DNA of 64,000 nucleotides from positions 6,732,173-6,796,172 of the forward strand of contig CM043798.1 in assembly GCA_023974075.1 (NCBI GenBank), given 5' to 3'. The translations under genes were made by a program, and so were the position numbers. Shown in pieces: positions 10,801 through 20,973 of the stretch; positions within the stretch are counted from its first letter, which is position 1, and each line of letters begins with the position of its first letter. This stretch comes from Chaenocephalus aceratus (lineage: Eukaryota > Chordata > Actinopteri > Perciformes > Channichthyidae). The notes beneath the pieces were generated by a model. That model did no database searches and was not told where the DNA came from. It saw only the letters and a list, made by a program, of their open reading frames with translations.

Positions 10801-13800
10801 GGACATTGGGTTGGAAAACATTTGATGAAGTAACCTTGGGCTCTCGCCTCTCGGACATTGTGATTTTTCCTTGTTGAATTTGCTCCAAGTTTTACAGACT
10901 TAGCATTAAATAAATAAGGGTGAAAACAATTGGCATACAAATCATTAATCAACAATTGTTAGTTGTGTCTCTTATGGTTTTACAATGTGTATGCACTCTG
11001 TGTATTGCATTGTTGAACACAGTATTAATTAGGCCCATTTGTGTCCGAGTGTGACAGGTTTATCAGCTTATTATACAGCTGATAAGCCTGGGGCGGGAAG
11101 TGAAAAAGGCTTCAAGGACGTTGTTGGAAACTGTACTGTGATTGTGTGAGCAAATCTCATCACGCCAGGCCCTTGCTGTGTTTTTACTAAACTATGAGCA
11201 GGGCTGCACATAACTGGTGCGCAGGTGCGCATGCGCACCTCCGCCAAAAAAAGAGCACCGTGTCATTTGAAAAAAGGCGCATTTGCGTACCAACATTGAG
11301 AGAGAGAGAGGAGAGAGAGAAGAGAGAGAGAAAAGAGAGAAGAGAGGAGAGAGGAGAGAGAAGAGAGAATAGAGAGAGAAATATATTTGCGAGTTGCATA
11401 TGAACCTATGATAATGAACTCAGGCCGCCCGTAGCACTGGCGTTATAGATGTTCGCCTAGGGCGCCAGATCTGGGAGGCCGCTGCGCTGGCAGCTCTGGG
11501 AGGGAAAAAAAACATTTTTTGACAGTTGGGGCTCATCCTAATTTTCGGCCTTGATGTAACAATATTCATATTAAGTAATGTAACACCCTTTTCATCCCGG
11601 TTACAACGTTTCATTTGGGGCTGTAAGTGGATGAAAATGGGGGATGTTGGCTTATCTGGCGCCCGCAGCTCACAGCCAAAATGCGAGTGAGCGAGGGGAG
11701 GGAGCAAACCGGTACTGGCGCTGTTGTTATTCGAATCTGGTGCTAAGCTGCTCTAACGGATATAAGAAGAAGATGCTTCTACAATAACGTGGAGGGAGAG
11801 TCCTCCCAGTCAGACTGGAGAGGCTGATAACTACAGCTCAGTGAGGTAAAGGACTCTCAGTGTTTAGATAGTTTACTTTAGTCTAAGTTCAAACAGTTTG
11901 GTCACAATTTATGTAAACACATATTTCCCAAGGCACTCCTTTATAATTATTGGGATAAACAGGTTTTGAAATCATTCCAATGTATACTATAGGACAGTAA
12001 ACCAGACATATCCTTTAAAACTGGAAAGACAAAAAAAATGCATAAATAATAAATGTTAAGGTAAAATAATAAGATGAATGAACAACATAAATAAAATAAG
12101 TTACATTCATTTGTTATTGGCTATGGTAGGTTATTGGTTATGTTCACATACTTATTTGATTACATCCACTTGTCTAAGATGACAACAGAGACTTTCTACC
12201 CAAACCCAGCGTTGACTTGTGGATGCAAGCAGCTAATCGCAGACTCACACATGTTGATTTTTATCCTTAAGTCATTGCTAGGTAAGCTGCCCTTATATAT
12301 CTCCAGACTTCTGTCATTTTCTACTTGCTTTTTAATACTAGACGAGCAGCAAATGGGATGCTTTTAAATGTTCCTTTGATGCAGTCAGAGCTTGGTAAAG
12401 CTGCATTCTCCCACTATGCTCCCTTTTTATGGAATACGCTGCAAGTAAAACTTTGTCTAGAGCACTTCCTACTGTAAATGCTTTTAAAGGTATGCTACGA
12501 TTAGCCCTTCATGAAACATGTAACTGTTTTACCTGATGCTATTGCTGATGTGAGTATGCTTCTTGCCACTGCACAAATGGCCTTCTGTATTTATATTTGA
12601 ATTGTATGTTTTTTTTGTTTAATGCCTTTGTTTTATGTTGAAACTTGTTGTGTGCCGTGTTGGTCAGGACTCCCTGGAAGAAGAGATCTTGTATCTCATG
12701 GGACATTCCTGGATAAATAAGGATAAATAAAAAAAAAAAAAAAAAAGAAGTAGGCCTACATCATCAGCTACCATGTCTGACAGAGAGGAAGACCGTGAGG
12801 AGAACTCAGGAGGGCAGATGACAGCTTGTAGAATACTGGTCGTGCTAATGTTGTCTTGTGTTCACCTCTGCATGTGTGTTCTGTGTTCACCTCTGCACGT
12901 TTTCTGTGTTCACCTCTGCACGTGTGTTCTGTGTTCACCTCTGCACGTGTGTTCTGTGTTCACCTCTGCACGTGTGTTCTGTGTTCACCTCTGCACGTGT
13001 GTTCTGTGTTTCACCCTCTGCAATGTGTGTTCTGTGTTCACCTCTGCACGTGTGTTCTGTGTTCACCTCTGCATGTGTGTTCTGTGTTCACCTCTGCACG
13101 TGTGTTCTGTGTTCACCTCTGCACGTGTGTTCTGTGTTCACCTCTGCATGGGTGTTCAGTGTTCACCTGCATGTGTGTTCAGTGCCGTGTTGTCTGGCAA
13201 ATAAAAGTCAAGACCCCCTCAAAAGTTCCGGTTTATTTCATTTTAAGGATGAGCACCAAGCAACATCTCCTGGTGCTCCTTTGAGAACCAGGGCAAAAAC
13301 GTTATGTGCACCCCTGACTATGAGTACTTATCAGGCCCACAGAGAACCTGATAAAAAAATGGTCAACATTGATCCTGACGTTGCTCCATTGGGTGTGGCG
13401 ATATATAAACTAAGGTGTGTAAAACAATCAGGCCTACCAGGACATAAAGTCATTTGAAAACTAATACTGAATGTCCTGGTATTTTTGACACTTTTGCTTA
13501 GTCTGCAGGTGTCTGATAAAGGCTGAGACCTTGGAGGGGCTGTTAAAAAAATGTGTGGACTTTGTTTACTGAATAGTTAATGAAAACATGCCAAGAATAC
13601 TACAAGCATGTGAATGTTTTCTTTTTCCAATGAAAACTACAAACATCTGATAATGCTGAGATGACTGTCCCCTGGGAGACTCTTTTCTGTCTCTTTCTCC
13701 CATCATCATGCCCTATTGTTTCAATGTTTTTTTCTTTGTAAACCTGAATCAACGTTTAAAATGCCAAACAATACCTAGCTACGGGAACAACTATCTAGCG

Positions 13801-14993
13801 AGGCAGCGTGTCTTTAGTGCTAACAAAATCTTCAACTGTCAGTATCCTTAACATGTGACATTTACATCAGCGCCAATGTTAAAAAATATTTCAATGATAT
13901 TCATTTGTAAAGTATGCTGATGCTGTAAGGCTACTCTACTCCCAGACTAATGCCTCCAAGTAGCACTTGTATTACTAATAAATGAAGTGTCTACAAACGA
14001 AGGTCTCTTGCTGTGGACAACTACACTGAAGATGAGACATTCAATGATATGACTCAAACTCTGACCCACTTTGCTTCAGTGTACCTTGGATTATCTGTTG
14101 CATCAGTAGTAGTACCTTTAACCTCATTGATAATAAGATAATAATAACTGGAAGGTCCCTAACACACAGTAAAAAGGGATCACAAAAAGACAATAATAGG
14201 AATGCCTAGTTCACTTCCAAAACTAGAAATTGTCTGCACAATAGAGAGTATATGTTTCAGTAGAGTATTTGTCCAATGTAGTTTTGGTTAATGCTTTTGA
14301 AAGAAATAATGCTAGAAAAAATCTATGTGTCAAAAGTCCAGCTGACATGGTGTGTTTTTTAACAGTGTTACCCTAACAACGTTTAAATCTCAGATAACGG
14401 ATCCTGCAGAACCAGTTTAAGCCCTGATAGCATATGTTATCACGTTTCATTGTTGCATTGTGAATGCACTGTATAGGGAAACGTTCAAGAGCACGCTCAA
14501 TAGTGGACTGAAATACTACAAATCACTCCAAGCGTGGAATATAGTGAACTGTGGTGTCTGTGTCATACCGTTTGCTTGAACACTCACGTACAGTAAAGCT
14601 GTGGCCAAACAGCTCCACTCAGAACAGTTGGACTGTAATCGGGCGACGGAAGAGCTTTTATTTTTCCTCATTAAGTTTTCTAATGCCATAAGAGCTAGCT
14701 AACATTTAGTCTTAACTAATATCCGCCGAGCTTACACCATAACACCAGCCGCTGCTTCCCGCTTCTGTTTACGTTATCGAGGGGAGACTGTACGTACACC
14801 CACCATGATGGCCGTCCTTCACCAAAGACTCTTTAAACGAACCCTAACAATCACAAATTTCAGTAATATGACGCATTTCTTTTTACTTACAGAATTCCGC
14901 AATGTAAAAGGTGGCGACATAATTTTCTTCGCACCAGTCCAGCGTTGAGGTCGGCTGCCCCCAGTATCCGTGCCTGTCTGCGGAGGGAGCCAT
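4758..14993 (-). CDS. acer3: acer3, alkaline ceramidase 3 (11 coding exons; frame broken in exon 10)
   Basis: Alkaline ceramidase 3 hydrolyses unsaturated long-chain ceramides and phytoceramides in ER and Golgi membranes. Coding exons on the minus strand are 14891-14993, 9622-9732, 9388-9440, 9143-9195, 8227-8308, 8110-8145, 5728-5786, 5503-5604, 5055-5159, 4932-4976 and 4758-4811, all with GT-AG introns. Spliced length is 803 nt, one short of the 804 needed for a 267-residue protein, the human length. Family residues fall at human positions: Glu33, Ser77, His81, Asp92 and the zinc ligands His217 and His221 (TQFHAWWH). The start matches family proteins ([12 protein letters not shown]). The exception is exon 10, where the frame reaches TAA after codon 248. 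Exon 11 still encodes a family-like tail ending IEPQKTS in the other frame. Identity is certain; whether the protein is truncated is open. Confidence 0.95.
4932..4976 (-). CDS. acer3: acer3 exon 10 (residues 235-248, then TAA)
   Basis: Acceptor ...cttttag gives [13 protein letters not shown], matching the family R-x-T-x-Y-L-[RK]-x-R-P segment. After CCA only eight bases (ATATAAAG) remain before the gtaggt donor. Nine are needed to join exon 11 in the family frame. As read, codon 248 is Ile and 249 is TAA at 4936-4934. A later acceptor three to eight bases downstream does not restore a family-like frame. Confidence 0.85.
5055..5159 (-). CDS. acer3: acer3 exon 9 (residues 200-235)
   Basis: Encodes [20 protein letters not shown] and then [14 protein letters not shown]. 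Zinc ligands His217 and His221 sit in QFHAWWH. Donor gtaagc. Confidence 0.95.
5503..5604 (-). CDS. acer3: acer3 exon 8 (residues 166-200)
   Basis: Encodes [20 protein letters not shown] followed by [14 protein letters not shown]. The WNIDNIFC motif is diagnostic of ACER3. Donor gtgagt. Confidence 0.95.
5728..5786 (-). CDS. acer3: acer3 exon 7 (residues 147-166)
   Basis: Encodes [19 protein letters not shown] with a split Trp166 codon, matching the family VMYGxLV...LRSIYIVTW segment. Donor gtatgt. Confidence 0.94.
5880..6120. mobile_element. hAT-like fragment (tentative)
   Basis: Sequence around gcgccgaggcttcggagc, with a palindromic CGAAGCTT-type motif and a nearby tgacgtcaccgatga, resembles ends of fish hAT elements. 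Only one end is evident and no target-site duplication was found. It adjoins the solo LTR. Confidence 0.35.
6174..6517 (+). mobile_element. Solo LTR, Ty3/Gypsy-type, in acer3 intron
   Basis: Begins TGTCACAG and ends GTGACA (TG...CA), flanked by a perfect 5-bp duplication CAGAC (6169-6173 and 6518-6522). An AATAAA lies near 6450, followed by the C/T-rich end typical of fish Gypsy LTRs. No internal gag/pol sequence is adjacent, so this is a solo LTR left by recombination. Confidence 0.85.
6555..6640. repeat. (AATA)n-like simple repeat
   Basis: Repeated ataaataaatga/aataaatac words immediately downstream of the solo LTR. Confidence 0.6.
7075..7410 (+). repeat. Unnamed dispersed repeat, copy 1
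   Basis: Shares gagacgagggaaccgga, gactcattcctgca and surrounding words with 41145-41485, and in reverse with 63110-63490. Not recognised as a named family; no ends or coding sequence were resolved. Confidence 0.5.
8110..8145 (-). CDS. acer3: acer3 exon 6 (residues 135-146)
   Basis: A 36-nt micro-exon encoding [12 protein letters not shown], matching the family KEPIFHQ motif. Acceptor ...ctgcag, donor gtgagg; phase 0 on both sides. Confidence 0.92.
8227..8308 (-). CDS. acer3: acer3 exon 5 (residues 107-134)
   Basis: Encodes [19 protein letters not shown] and continues IFSVSVTL, the third membrane segment. Acceptor follows a pure T tract; donor gtgagt. Confidence 0.93.
9143..9195 (-). CDS. 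acer3: acer3 exon 4 (residues 90-107)
   Basis: Encodes [17 protein letters not shown]. The LLDELP motif holds catalytic Asp92. Acceptor ...ttgcag, donor gtaagt. Confidence 0.95.
9388..9440 (-). CDS. acer3: acer3 exon 3 (residues 72-89)
   Basis: Encodes [18 protein letters not shown]. It carries Ser77 and the zinc ligand His81 at exactly the human positions. Donor gtgggc. Confidence 0.95.
9622..9732 (-). CDS. acer3: acer3 exon 2 (residues 35-71)
   Basis: Encodes [19 protein letters not shown] and the following loop through FLGLA. This is the first membrane segment and lumenal loop of alkaline ceramidases. Acceptor ...gaacag, donor gtaagt. Confidence 0.95.
9733..11190. other. acer3 intron 1, 3' part, AT-rich without recognised gene
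   Basis: AT-rich intron. The acaaagtgcttcacaa words near 10005-10025 resemble an inverted LINE/SINE 3' tail. Nothing else can be supported. Confidence 0.35.
11279..11390. repeat. (GAGA)n simple repeat in hAT copy A
   Basis: Purine-only GA repeats. At the matching place copy B has a GAGAGC-type repeat (32275-32340). Confidence 0.8.
12248..12746 (+). mobile_element. 5'-truncated Rex1/CR1-type LINE 3' end, nested in hAT copy A
   Basis: Contains degenerate LINE C-terminal coding sequence and the tail agagatcttgtatctcatgg ... tggataaataaggataaata, followed by a long A run. This tail type marks fish Rex1-like LINEs. Comparison with copy B shows about 12 bp of host element missing at the junction. 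Confidence 0.7.
12850..13185 (+). repeat. 25-bp minisatellite, about 13 units, in hAT copy A
   Basis: Tandem units of the type ctgtgttcacctctgcacgt + gtgtt. About seven of the units contain the perfect palindrome CACGTG; others have CATGTG or CACGTT. It generates long Cys-rich overlapping ORFs that are not genes. Confidence 0.92.
13325..14888. other. acer3 intron 1, 5' part
   Basis: Mixed-composition intron between hAT copy A and exon 1. No tandem array, bounded transposon or coding region was seen. Confidence 0.4.
14891..14993 (-). CDS. acer3: acer3 exon 1 (residues 1-34)
   Basis: Begins ATG GCT CCC TCC and encodes [18 protein letters not shown] followed by DWCEENY. This includes Glu33, the residue altered in human ACER3 leukodystrophy. 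Ends in T before a gtaagt donor at 14890; the split codon gives Trp35. A GC-rich, CpG-dense segment lies immediately upstream. Confidence 0.95.
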
Positions 14994-15190
14994 GATGGAA
15001 GAGGAGGAGGCTGCAGTGCGCTGACTAACGGATCTGTGGTGTCATCACAGCCGGCCCGGAGCACAGCCACCCTGCCCCGGCCCGGCGATGGAGGGCAGAT
15101 AACAGTCCAGCAGCGTGTTACAGATAACAGCAGAGGCAAGCCTTTACATCGTCACCTACTACTGCCTGTAGTATCTGCCAGCTCATAGTC
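14994..15190 (-). promoter_or_regulatory. CpG-rich 5' flank of acer3 (putative promoter/5' UTR)
   Basis: GC-rich, CpG-dense sequence abuts the acer3 start codon, whereas most of the window is AT-rich. This fits a CpG-island promoter for a broadly expressed gene. I see no convincing TATA box and cannot place the transcription start. Confidence 0.5.
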
Positions 15191-15235
15191 CTATTATGAC
15201 CCCGGAAATGTTGATTACCTCTATGTTTAAATGCA

Positions 15236-15420
15236 GTACGGGAAAGTAACAAAGTACATTCACTCAAGTAGGCTACTGTACTCAGGAACACATTTCGACG
15301 TCCTTTAGTATTTTCCATTGAATGCTAATTACTTTACTCCACTACATTTAGAAGGGAATAGGCCTAATGTAATTTTACTACATTTATTAGGAGCTTTAGT
15401 CAAACTTTTACCATAATGCA
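15236..15420. repeat. Dispersed 'aagtaacaaagtac' teleost repeat fragment
   Basis: Carries aagtacattcactcaagta and tttactccactacattta words, as in the repeats at 391-935 and 24170-24310. Confidence 0.45.
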
Positions 15421-15449
15421 TTTCTAAAAAATCAAACTACTGGACTTAA

Positions 15450-15769
15450 AGGTGAGGTACGTAAGTTTGAGAAAACCGGCTCGAGATACACTTTTTGTGA
15501 TATTCCATGGAATGCTCTTAACATCCCGATAGCAATGAATATCTTAACTTAAGTGCTTTGACAAAACATCCATACAAAACCATCATCTGTGGAAGCTGTA
15601 GATCTGTGCACAAACTTATCTCGTGCCCTCATTGGTCATGTGCGCGTTCGTGTGTGTTGGAGGAGGGGCTCTATAAGGAAGTCTGAAGGAAGAGGCAGAT
15701 TTTTGTCGGTTGTGCACTTTCAAATTCGAGCGCACGAGCTGGTTTCTCCAAAATTACATACCCCCACCT
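15450..15769 (-). mobile_element. TTAA MITE (Kolobok/T2-like), copy 1
   Basis: Ends AGGTGAGGTACGTAAGTTTG and ...CATACCCCCACCT, flanked on both sides by TTAA (15446-15449 and 15770-15773). Inverted relative to the three other copies at 29.9, 34.5 and 36.3 kb. The TTAAAGG ends resemble Xenopus T2/Kolobok MITEs. 320 bp; noncoding. Confidence 0.8.
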
Positions 15770-16307
15770 TTAAGGTAGGGCCTACTTGTAGAATTATACA
15801 ATAGGCCTACCGTATATGGCCATTCTACCGAATTGGTGTTTGTAGATGTATGTGCATTTAATAAACAGGCAAGGCAGGCTGTGTCTCACGCCGTGTATTC
15901 ACATTGAGCAGGCAATCATACAACTGAGGTATATTCACGTGAGGCAGATATATATATATAACACAGGCACAATACGTCCACAGGGTGGAGCTACAACCTA
16001 GCCTAAACCACCCTGTAACAATTGGTGCAAGAGTCAGGTTGGAACAGTTTAGAAATGTTGTATGTTTTTCCCCCCAAAGCTTTGTCCATATATATTTTGG
16101 TCTGCAGAGTCAAAACCCCTCAAGATACGAGTAAAATTCTAACACAGAAAAGACCTATCTATGCTGCCCCAAAAATGCCTCGTTGGAGATTTTCTCATTT
16201 TCCATTGTTTGCTTCCTGGGTTCTGTGGACGTGTGAACACCCAAATCAACAACACATGACCGGATTGGCCCAAATGGACCAATCCGCGGAAGCACCTCAC
16301 ACACCAG

Positions 16308-17199
16308 AGGCCTGTACTACGGAGCAGGATTTTCGCTTAGTTGGGCTAACTTCAGGGAAAACTCGGGGTTTTCCGGTCCTACGACACTGGTTCTCTTTTT
16401 AGCTAGATCTCCATGATAACTTATGCTGAGCTGCTAACCTGCTCCGGAGCAGGTTAGGTTGCAGGCTAAGAGATCAACTCAGTGAAAGCACTGCCTGCTG
16501 ACCAATCAGAGCTCAGTGTGCGGAGTTTAAAGCGATCAAGTTATATTACAGGAGAAAGGAAATACAGAAAAGCTGCCGTTGCAGGAAAGACGGCCGGCAA
16601 AAATCACCGACTGTGTGAACGTGAACATTAATAGAATATCACCCCATCTTCAGAGCAATCTGACTATTAGAACATTAGCATTAAGAAAGCTTAATTACAT
16701 ATCAGCCACAACAATAGTAACCGGATCAAAGTAACATTACGTAGCCTACAGTCCGTGGCACTGTGAGTGCAGACGTCAATGTGTCCCATTATCATTCATA
16801 TCACATCATATCACATCACAATGTATCATTTCCTTATCTGAGTCAGCTTATTGAGCCGTATCTGGCCGTGCAACACTCACAGTGTCACATACTGTATGCA
16901 GAAGTATTATTTTAAGCAACACATTAAGTTGACGAAACACTCGAGACAAATGTAATTGAAAGTCAGATCGTGTCTTAGACGGGGCAGTGATATCATAAAC
17001 CTGTTAATGTACGCATTCAAACACTTTTTCTTTTGCCAGCTGTATTCACCTTGCATGTGCAGCTATGTGGCTTTGATCCTGGATAAAGTGTTTAAGTCAT
17101 GGATGTTTAAAGTTTAACTTCTTCATAAGTCTAATATTATAGTTGACTTTTCATTCAGGAAGTATGACACACTGCGCTGTCAGTATGCTTGTCCATGTT
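16308..17199 (+). mobile_element. Harbinger-like element copy A, 3'-truncated
   Basis: Begins AGGCCTGTACTACGGAGCAG, the same terminus as the full copy at 42068-43584. Similarity runs through ctgaccaatcagagctcagtg and caggaaagacggccggcaaa to tccatgtt near 17199, where it stops. At 16507-16512 it preserves the empty site of the MITE nested in the other copy. Confidence 0.8.
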
Positions 17200-17261
17200 G
17201 CTCCCTGAACGCTGGTAATAGACGAGTTGGGATCGCGGAGAGCTCTCGCAGACCCATTCTC

Positions 17262-17330
17262 CAAGCGTTATTGCCTTTTTCTTACTCAATATCAAGCCAC
17301 ACTTATTGTTTTTACTTCGGCTGTGAGTGT
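17262..17330 (+). mobile_element. Fragment related to the arms of the 3-kb foldback element
   Basis: Words cttactcaatatcaagccac and ttattgtttttactt match the arm sequence at 23448-23500 (actccatatcaagccacagt). It shows that the foldback family has other remnants. Confidence 0.6.
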
Positions 17331-17407
17331 TTGTGTGTGCTCAGGATGAGTTTCGCTTGTTCTCGCTGTATCGCCGACCCGGAAACCTGTCCGCTCCTCG
17401 CAGCAGC

Positions 17408-17510
17408 TCGCAGTCGCCACGAGCCTCGCAACGAGCCTCGCAACGAGCCTCGCAACGTCCCGACCAATCAGAGCACACTGGGCTCACAGGGAGGGGGGGG
17501 GGGGGGGGCA
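17408..17510. repeat. 12-bp GAGCCTCGCAAC repeats followed by a G tract
   Basis: Three to four tandem gagcctcgcaac units, then a run of about 16 G at 17493-17508. Confidence 0.75.
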
Positions 17511-17849
17511 GGAGCTCCAACAAGCCGTTTAGGACAGAGAGTGAATACCTGGTCGACAATACACAATACACATACTATACAGAGATGCTGTATGAGAAAC
17601 CAATGTGATTATGGACAATTTCACAATTTAAATCTATTCTAGTAGACCTCAACAATGGAAATATGATCAGTAGAAATGGCCATGACATGGGATCTTTAAA
17701 ACAGTTTGGGGACCCCCCACAAAGAAACAAATATATTTACGTAATGTCATCATCATAACAGTTTTTTATGGAGCCAGAATTGGGTCAATATTCTAGCGCG
17801 CAAAACAAGCTACCCCGGCGCGCAGATTAAACCCCGCGAGCGGCTATGT

Positions 17850-18235
17850 GTCACGATCTTAGTTTTATGTCACGGTTGTAGTTTGGTCTCTCTTGTCATG
17901 GTTTTATTTTTTGCAATTCTGTTTCTCCCTGTGTCTTGTCTTCCTCCCTGTCGTTAGGTTCCCTGGTGTGTCTGATTGTGTTCACCTGTTGCCCTTGTGT
18001 TTCTCCTTCCTGCCCGGCGGTTTCATCGTCTCGTGATTACCCCTCCCTGTATTTAGTCCTTGTCTCTTCCTGTGTTCGGTGTTGGTTCATTGTTGTCTTT
18101 CATGTCTCCCTTCATGTTGGGCACGGTCCACATTTTGTTTGGATGCTACCTCATGCTACAGTACCTGTTCATGGATTCGGATTTAGTGGCACCAGATTGT
18201 TCAGTGCTGCAATCTTCTCTTGATAAAATACCTGT
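17850..18235 (+). mobile_element. Possible degraded LTR fragment
   Basis: Begins tgtcacgatcttag and continues with a CT-rich run (ccctgtgtcttgtcttcctc, cctccctgtatttagtcctt) like the inside of fish Gypsy LTRs. No matching duplication or CA end was found. Confidence 0.35.
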
Positions 18236-18289
18236 AGCCTACTTTTATTTAAGAATATAGGGCTTTCTCCTTCTAATGAGTATTTTGAC

Positions 18290-18495
18290 ATTAATATAAT
18301 GTACTTCTTTCACCTCTGATCATCCAGTAAGAATATATGATTCTAAAATGGGCCTTAAGGCATATGAGTACTTTTACTTCTGGTACAAAAGTATAACTTG
18401 ATGCTAATACTTTGTAACATTTTAGATACAGGACTTTATACTTTTAACAATTTAGTATTGCTAAGCAAAATATCTGAGTACTTCCTCCACATTAT
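18290..18495. repeat. Dispersed 'gtacttcttccacctc' teleost repeat fragment
   Basis: Words gtacttctttcacctctgat and gagtacttcctccac at the two ends recur in the repeats at 391-935 and 40235-40790. Confidence 0.5.
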
Positions 18496-20973
18496 GTTGG
18501 GAATTATAATGGGGGGTGGGCTCTGTGTTGATTGGGGTTGGGCATCAATAGAAACATTGATATTTTTGAGTTAAATTAAAATGGAGTTAATGAACAGGGT
18601 TCACGTTTTAAAATATGCACATACATTTTCAATATGCAAACGTTTTTTTAATAAAGTAAGTGGAACTAGTGTAACTCACTGATACACATTATCATACGCG
18701 AGTGTCCGGAATGATAATCACCATTATTTGTTATCTTTTAAACAATTTAATAATAAACACGTTCGGTGTAACTGATCATAACCCCGCTTAAAGCACCCAC
18801 CGACAGAGCATGGTTATTGAGCCAGGCTCTGTTGTATGACACTGACACAAGTAAACAGGAAGTAACATGAGTAATAAAAGAGGAAATAAGAAGACCTTTA
18901 ACCAGAAGTAACCCCCTATAAAAGCGCATTTCATGATCCTTTATCTCCCACCATTAAAGAGCATTGAACAACCACTCTTTCTTTAAACACTGCTCTTTGG
19001 GTAATGCACAATAATAAAGGGTGAAGTCGTAATGTTGACAGCATCCTTTCTATGGAAATTAGCACCTTTAAAAAGAAAAGAAGAAACTCCTACTTAATAA
19101 CATACAGGACTTAATTACACTGAACCACTAACGAGGAGTCCATGCTTTGAAGCACTCACTTGAATTCAATGAACTTCTAACAATGCAATCACCATAAATG
19201 TTCATAGTAATGAAAACAATTCTTACAAATAAATCAGGCATTATTTCTAAGAAAATTATTGCTGATCATAATGCTGTAACACAAAACTGAATTCTATTTG
19301 ATTCCTCTTTTATTCAGTCGGGCATTAAGTGTTCTTTTTAATCACAAGGCGTAACAATGTGTTACTCTGGTTTCACCTGGGAAAGGGGAGCTAGTATTGT
19401 GTTTATTTATTGTAAATTGTGTATACATGTTTGTTTTGTGAAGCACTTTGAGTTACCTTCATGTATGAAAAATGCTATATTAATAAAGTTTGATTTGATT
19501 TGCAGTTATAGTGTTATTGTCACGTCATGTTTGGATTGATTTATGGATCTATAATTATAGTTAAATATCAGTTTTCCTTTGAAACATTTTGAAATAAGAT
19601 ACAGGCTGACATTTGCTAACTTTATGCCAACCATATAGACAATACTTTGATATATTAATTGAGTGCACATTTGTATTTGAAGCTTAAATAAATGTCTTAT
19701 ATATGTTTGCTGAAGTACTCAAGTTTTCCACTAGATGACAACAATCATTGTTCTGTCATGAACCCAGTCGTCCTCTAGATGGAGTGATACACTCAAAAGC
19801 TCACGGAACACATGGTGACAATACAACTCTCATGTTTACTGATCTTATTAATCTCAGAATTAGTCTTCTCCTTAGCCAACTAGAGTTTAATATTCAGATC
19901 TTTATTTAAACCCTTTCCAATCAATAATGAAGGAGTTGCTCACTGTTGACTGTTATTCTTGTAGTTTTCATTGGGAACCTAATGTTGGATGTTGGTGTGG
20001 CACTTCCAATGCTTTGCTCATTGGCGCAGCTGCAGAACCCAGCTGGATGTTCCTAAATATTTAGTTTTGTCTAAATATTTACAGTTCATTGATAAAGAGG
20101 CAATGTTTACGATGACACCATTGCACCCATCACATTTCCTGCTGAAGTAAGGCTGGCCAGGGGGTCACACACCCCCCTCTCTGGAATGTTCTCATGCTAT
20201 TCAGATGGATAATCCCACTGCAGGCAACAGACCTGCCGGAGGCTAAACTGCTATTGCAAACAGAAAGTCTTCTCTAACACAAAGGAACAATTTCAACAGA
20301 AAATATCTGAAACAGGGATGACACCTTTTTCTGTATATATATATATATATACTTTTTATTGCAAAAACTGGACATTTGTAACAGTGTAAAGCCATTCAAG
20401 TTTGAAATTGTCAAATCATTTGCAGAAAAATTGTTTTATAGATAAGTCTTAAATTTGTCACAATTTGGTTTGTTTACCAGTGGAGATGAGTGCATCCAGA
20501 GAGGATCAATAACCTTATCATAGCATTTCAGCCTCTTGGTCAAATATAAATATTGTAGAACTTTTGGTTGAAAGCAGTGCAAAGGATGTGCGAGAAACAT
20601 CCTTGGAGTTGACACATAAAAAAAGCAGTGTGCTTTACAAACTTTTTGGATCTACAAAAGTAAGATTATTGTACAGCTTTTACAAAACAATATTAAGACT
20701 GAGACCATTTTTGTGCTGGCACAATACCAATGCATTTACATTTTATGCAAGAATCATGAAGATCCTATTGCATGAAGTTTCAGTGCGTAGTGTGCTGCCA
20801 ATGCAAACTAAAATGGGACATATAGTGATATGAAATACTCATCAAGATAAAAAGGATAGGTGTGCAAAAGGCTTTGCTAACCAAACACAGGATGAAAGGT
20901 TTAAAGTAACACATCTCTTCAGCCGTGTGTTGTGGAATGCTGTCGGCCTGTGATGTGAAGGAATGCTCTCGTG
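18496..20973. other. Intergenic, no gene recognised
   Basis: AT-rich sequence. It contains an L2-type 3' tail at 19436-19500 (separate entry) and a short (TA)n at 20333-20351. A TATAAAAG at about 18911 has no associated ORF. Nothing else is supported. Confidence 0.4.
19436..19500 (+). mobile_element. L2-type LINE/SINE 3' tail
   Basis: Reads tgaagcactttgagttacct ... gctatattaataaagtttga with a tttga repeat tail, the 3' end shared by fish L2 LINEs and their SINEs. Confidence 0.65.

Larger units (their letters stand above)
11199..13316 (+). mobile_element. hAT element copy A (non-autonomous) with nested LINE tail and minisatellite
   Basis: Terminal repeats CAGGGCTGCACATAA (left) and ...TTATGTGCACCCCTG (right) are inverted copies. 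A perfect 8-bp duplication ACTATGAG lies at 11191-11198 and 13317-13324. Interior order is a GA-rich simple repeat, a conserved block shared with copy B at 32.2 kb, the end of a transposase-like reading frame (ATGACAACAGAGACTTT...), then a 25-bp minisatellite. No full transposase is present. A Rex1-type LINE tail interrupts it at 12248-12746; the unoccupied site is visible in copy B. Confidence 0.9.

Noticed and set aside
12773..13457. Overlapping 140-200-codon Cys-rich ORFs
   Set aside because: Translations of the 25-bp minisatellite. Because 25 is not a multiple of three, all frames stay open and cycle through the same words.
14819..15188. ORFs on both strands at the CpG-rich segment
   Set aside because: Long frames expected by chance in GC-rich sequence. 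Only the acer3 exon 1 frame has splice sites and homology.
18907..18960. TATAAAAG with downstream sequence, possible promoter
   Set aside because: No ORF, exon or CpG-rich start region is associated; single TATA words are common by chance in AT-rich DNA.
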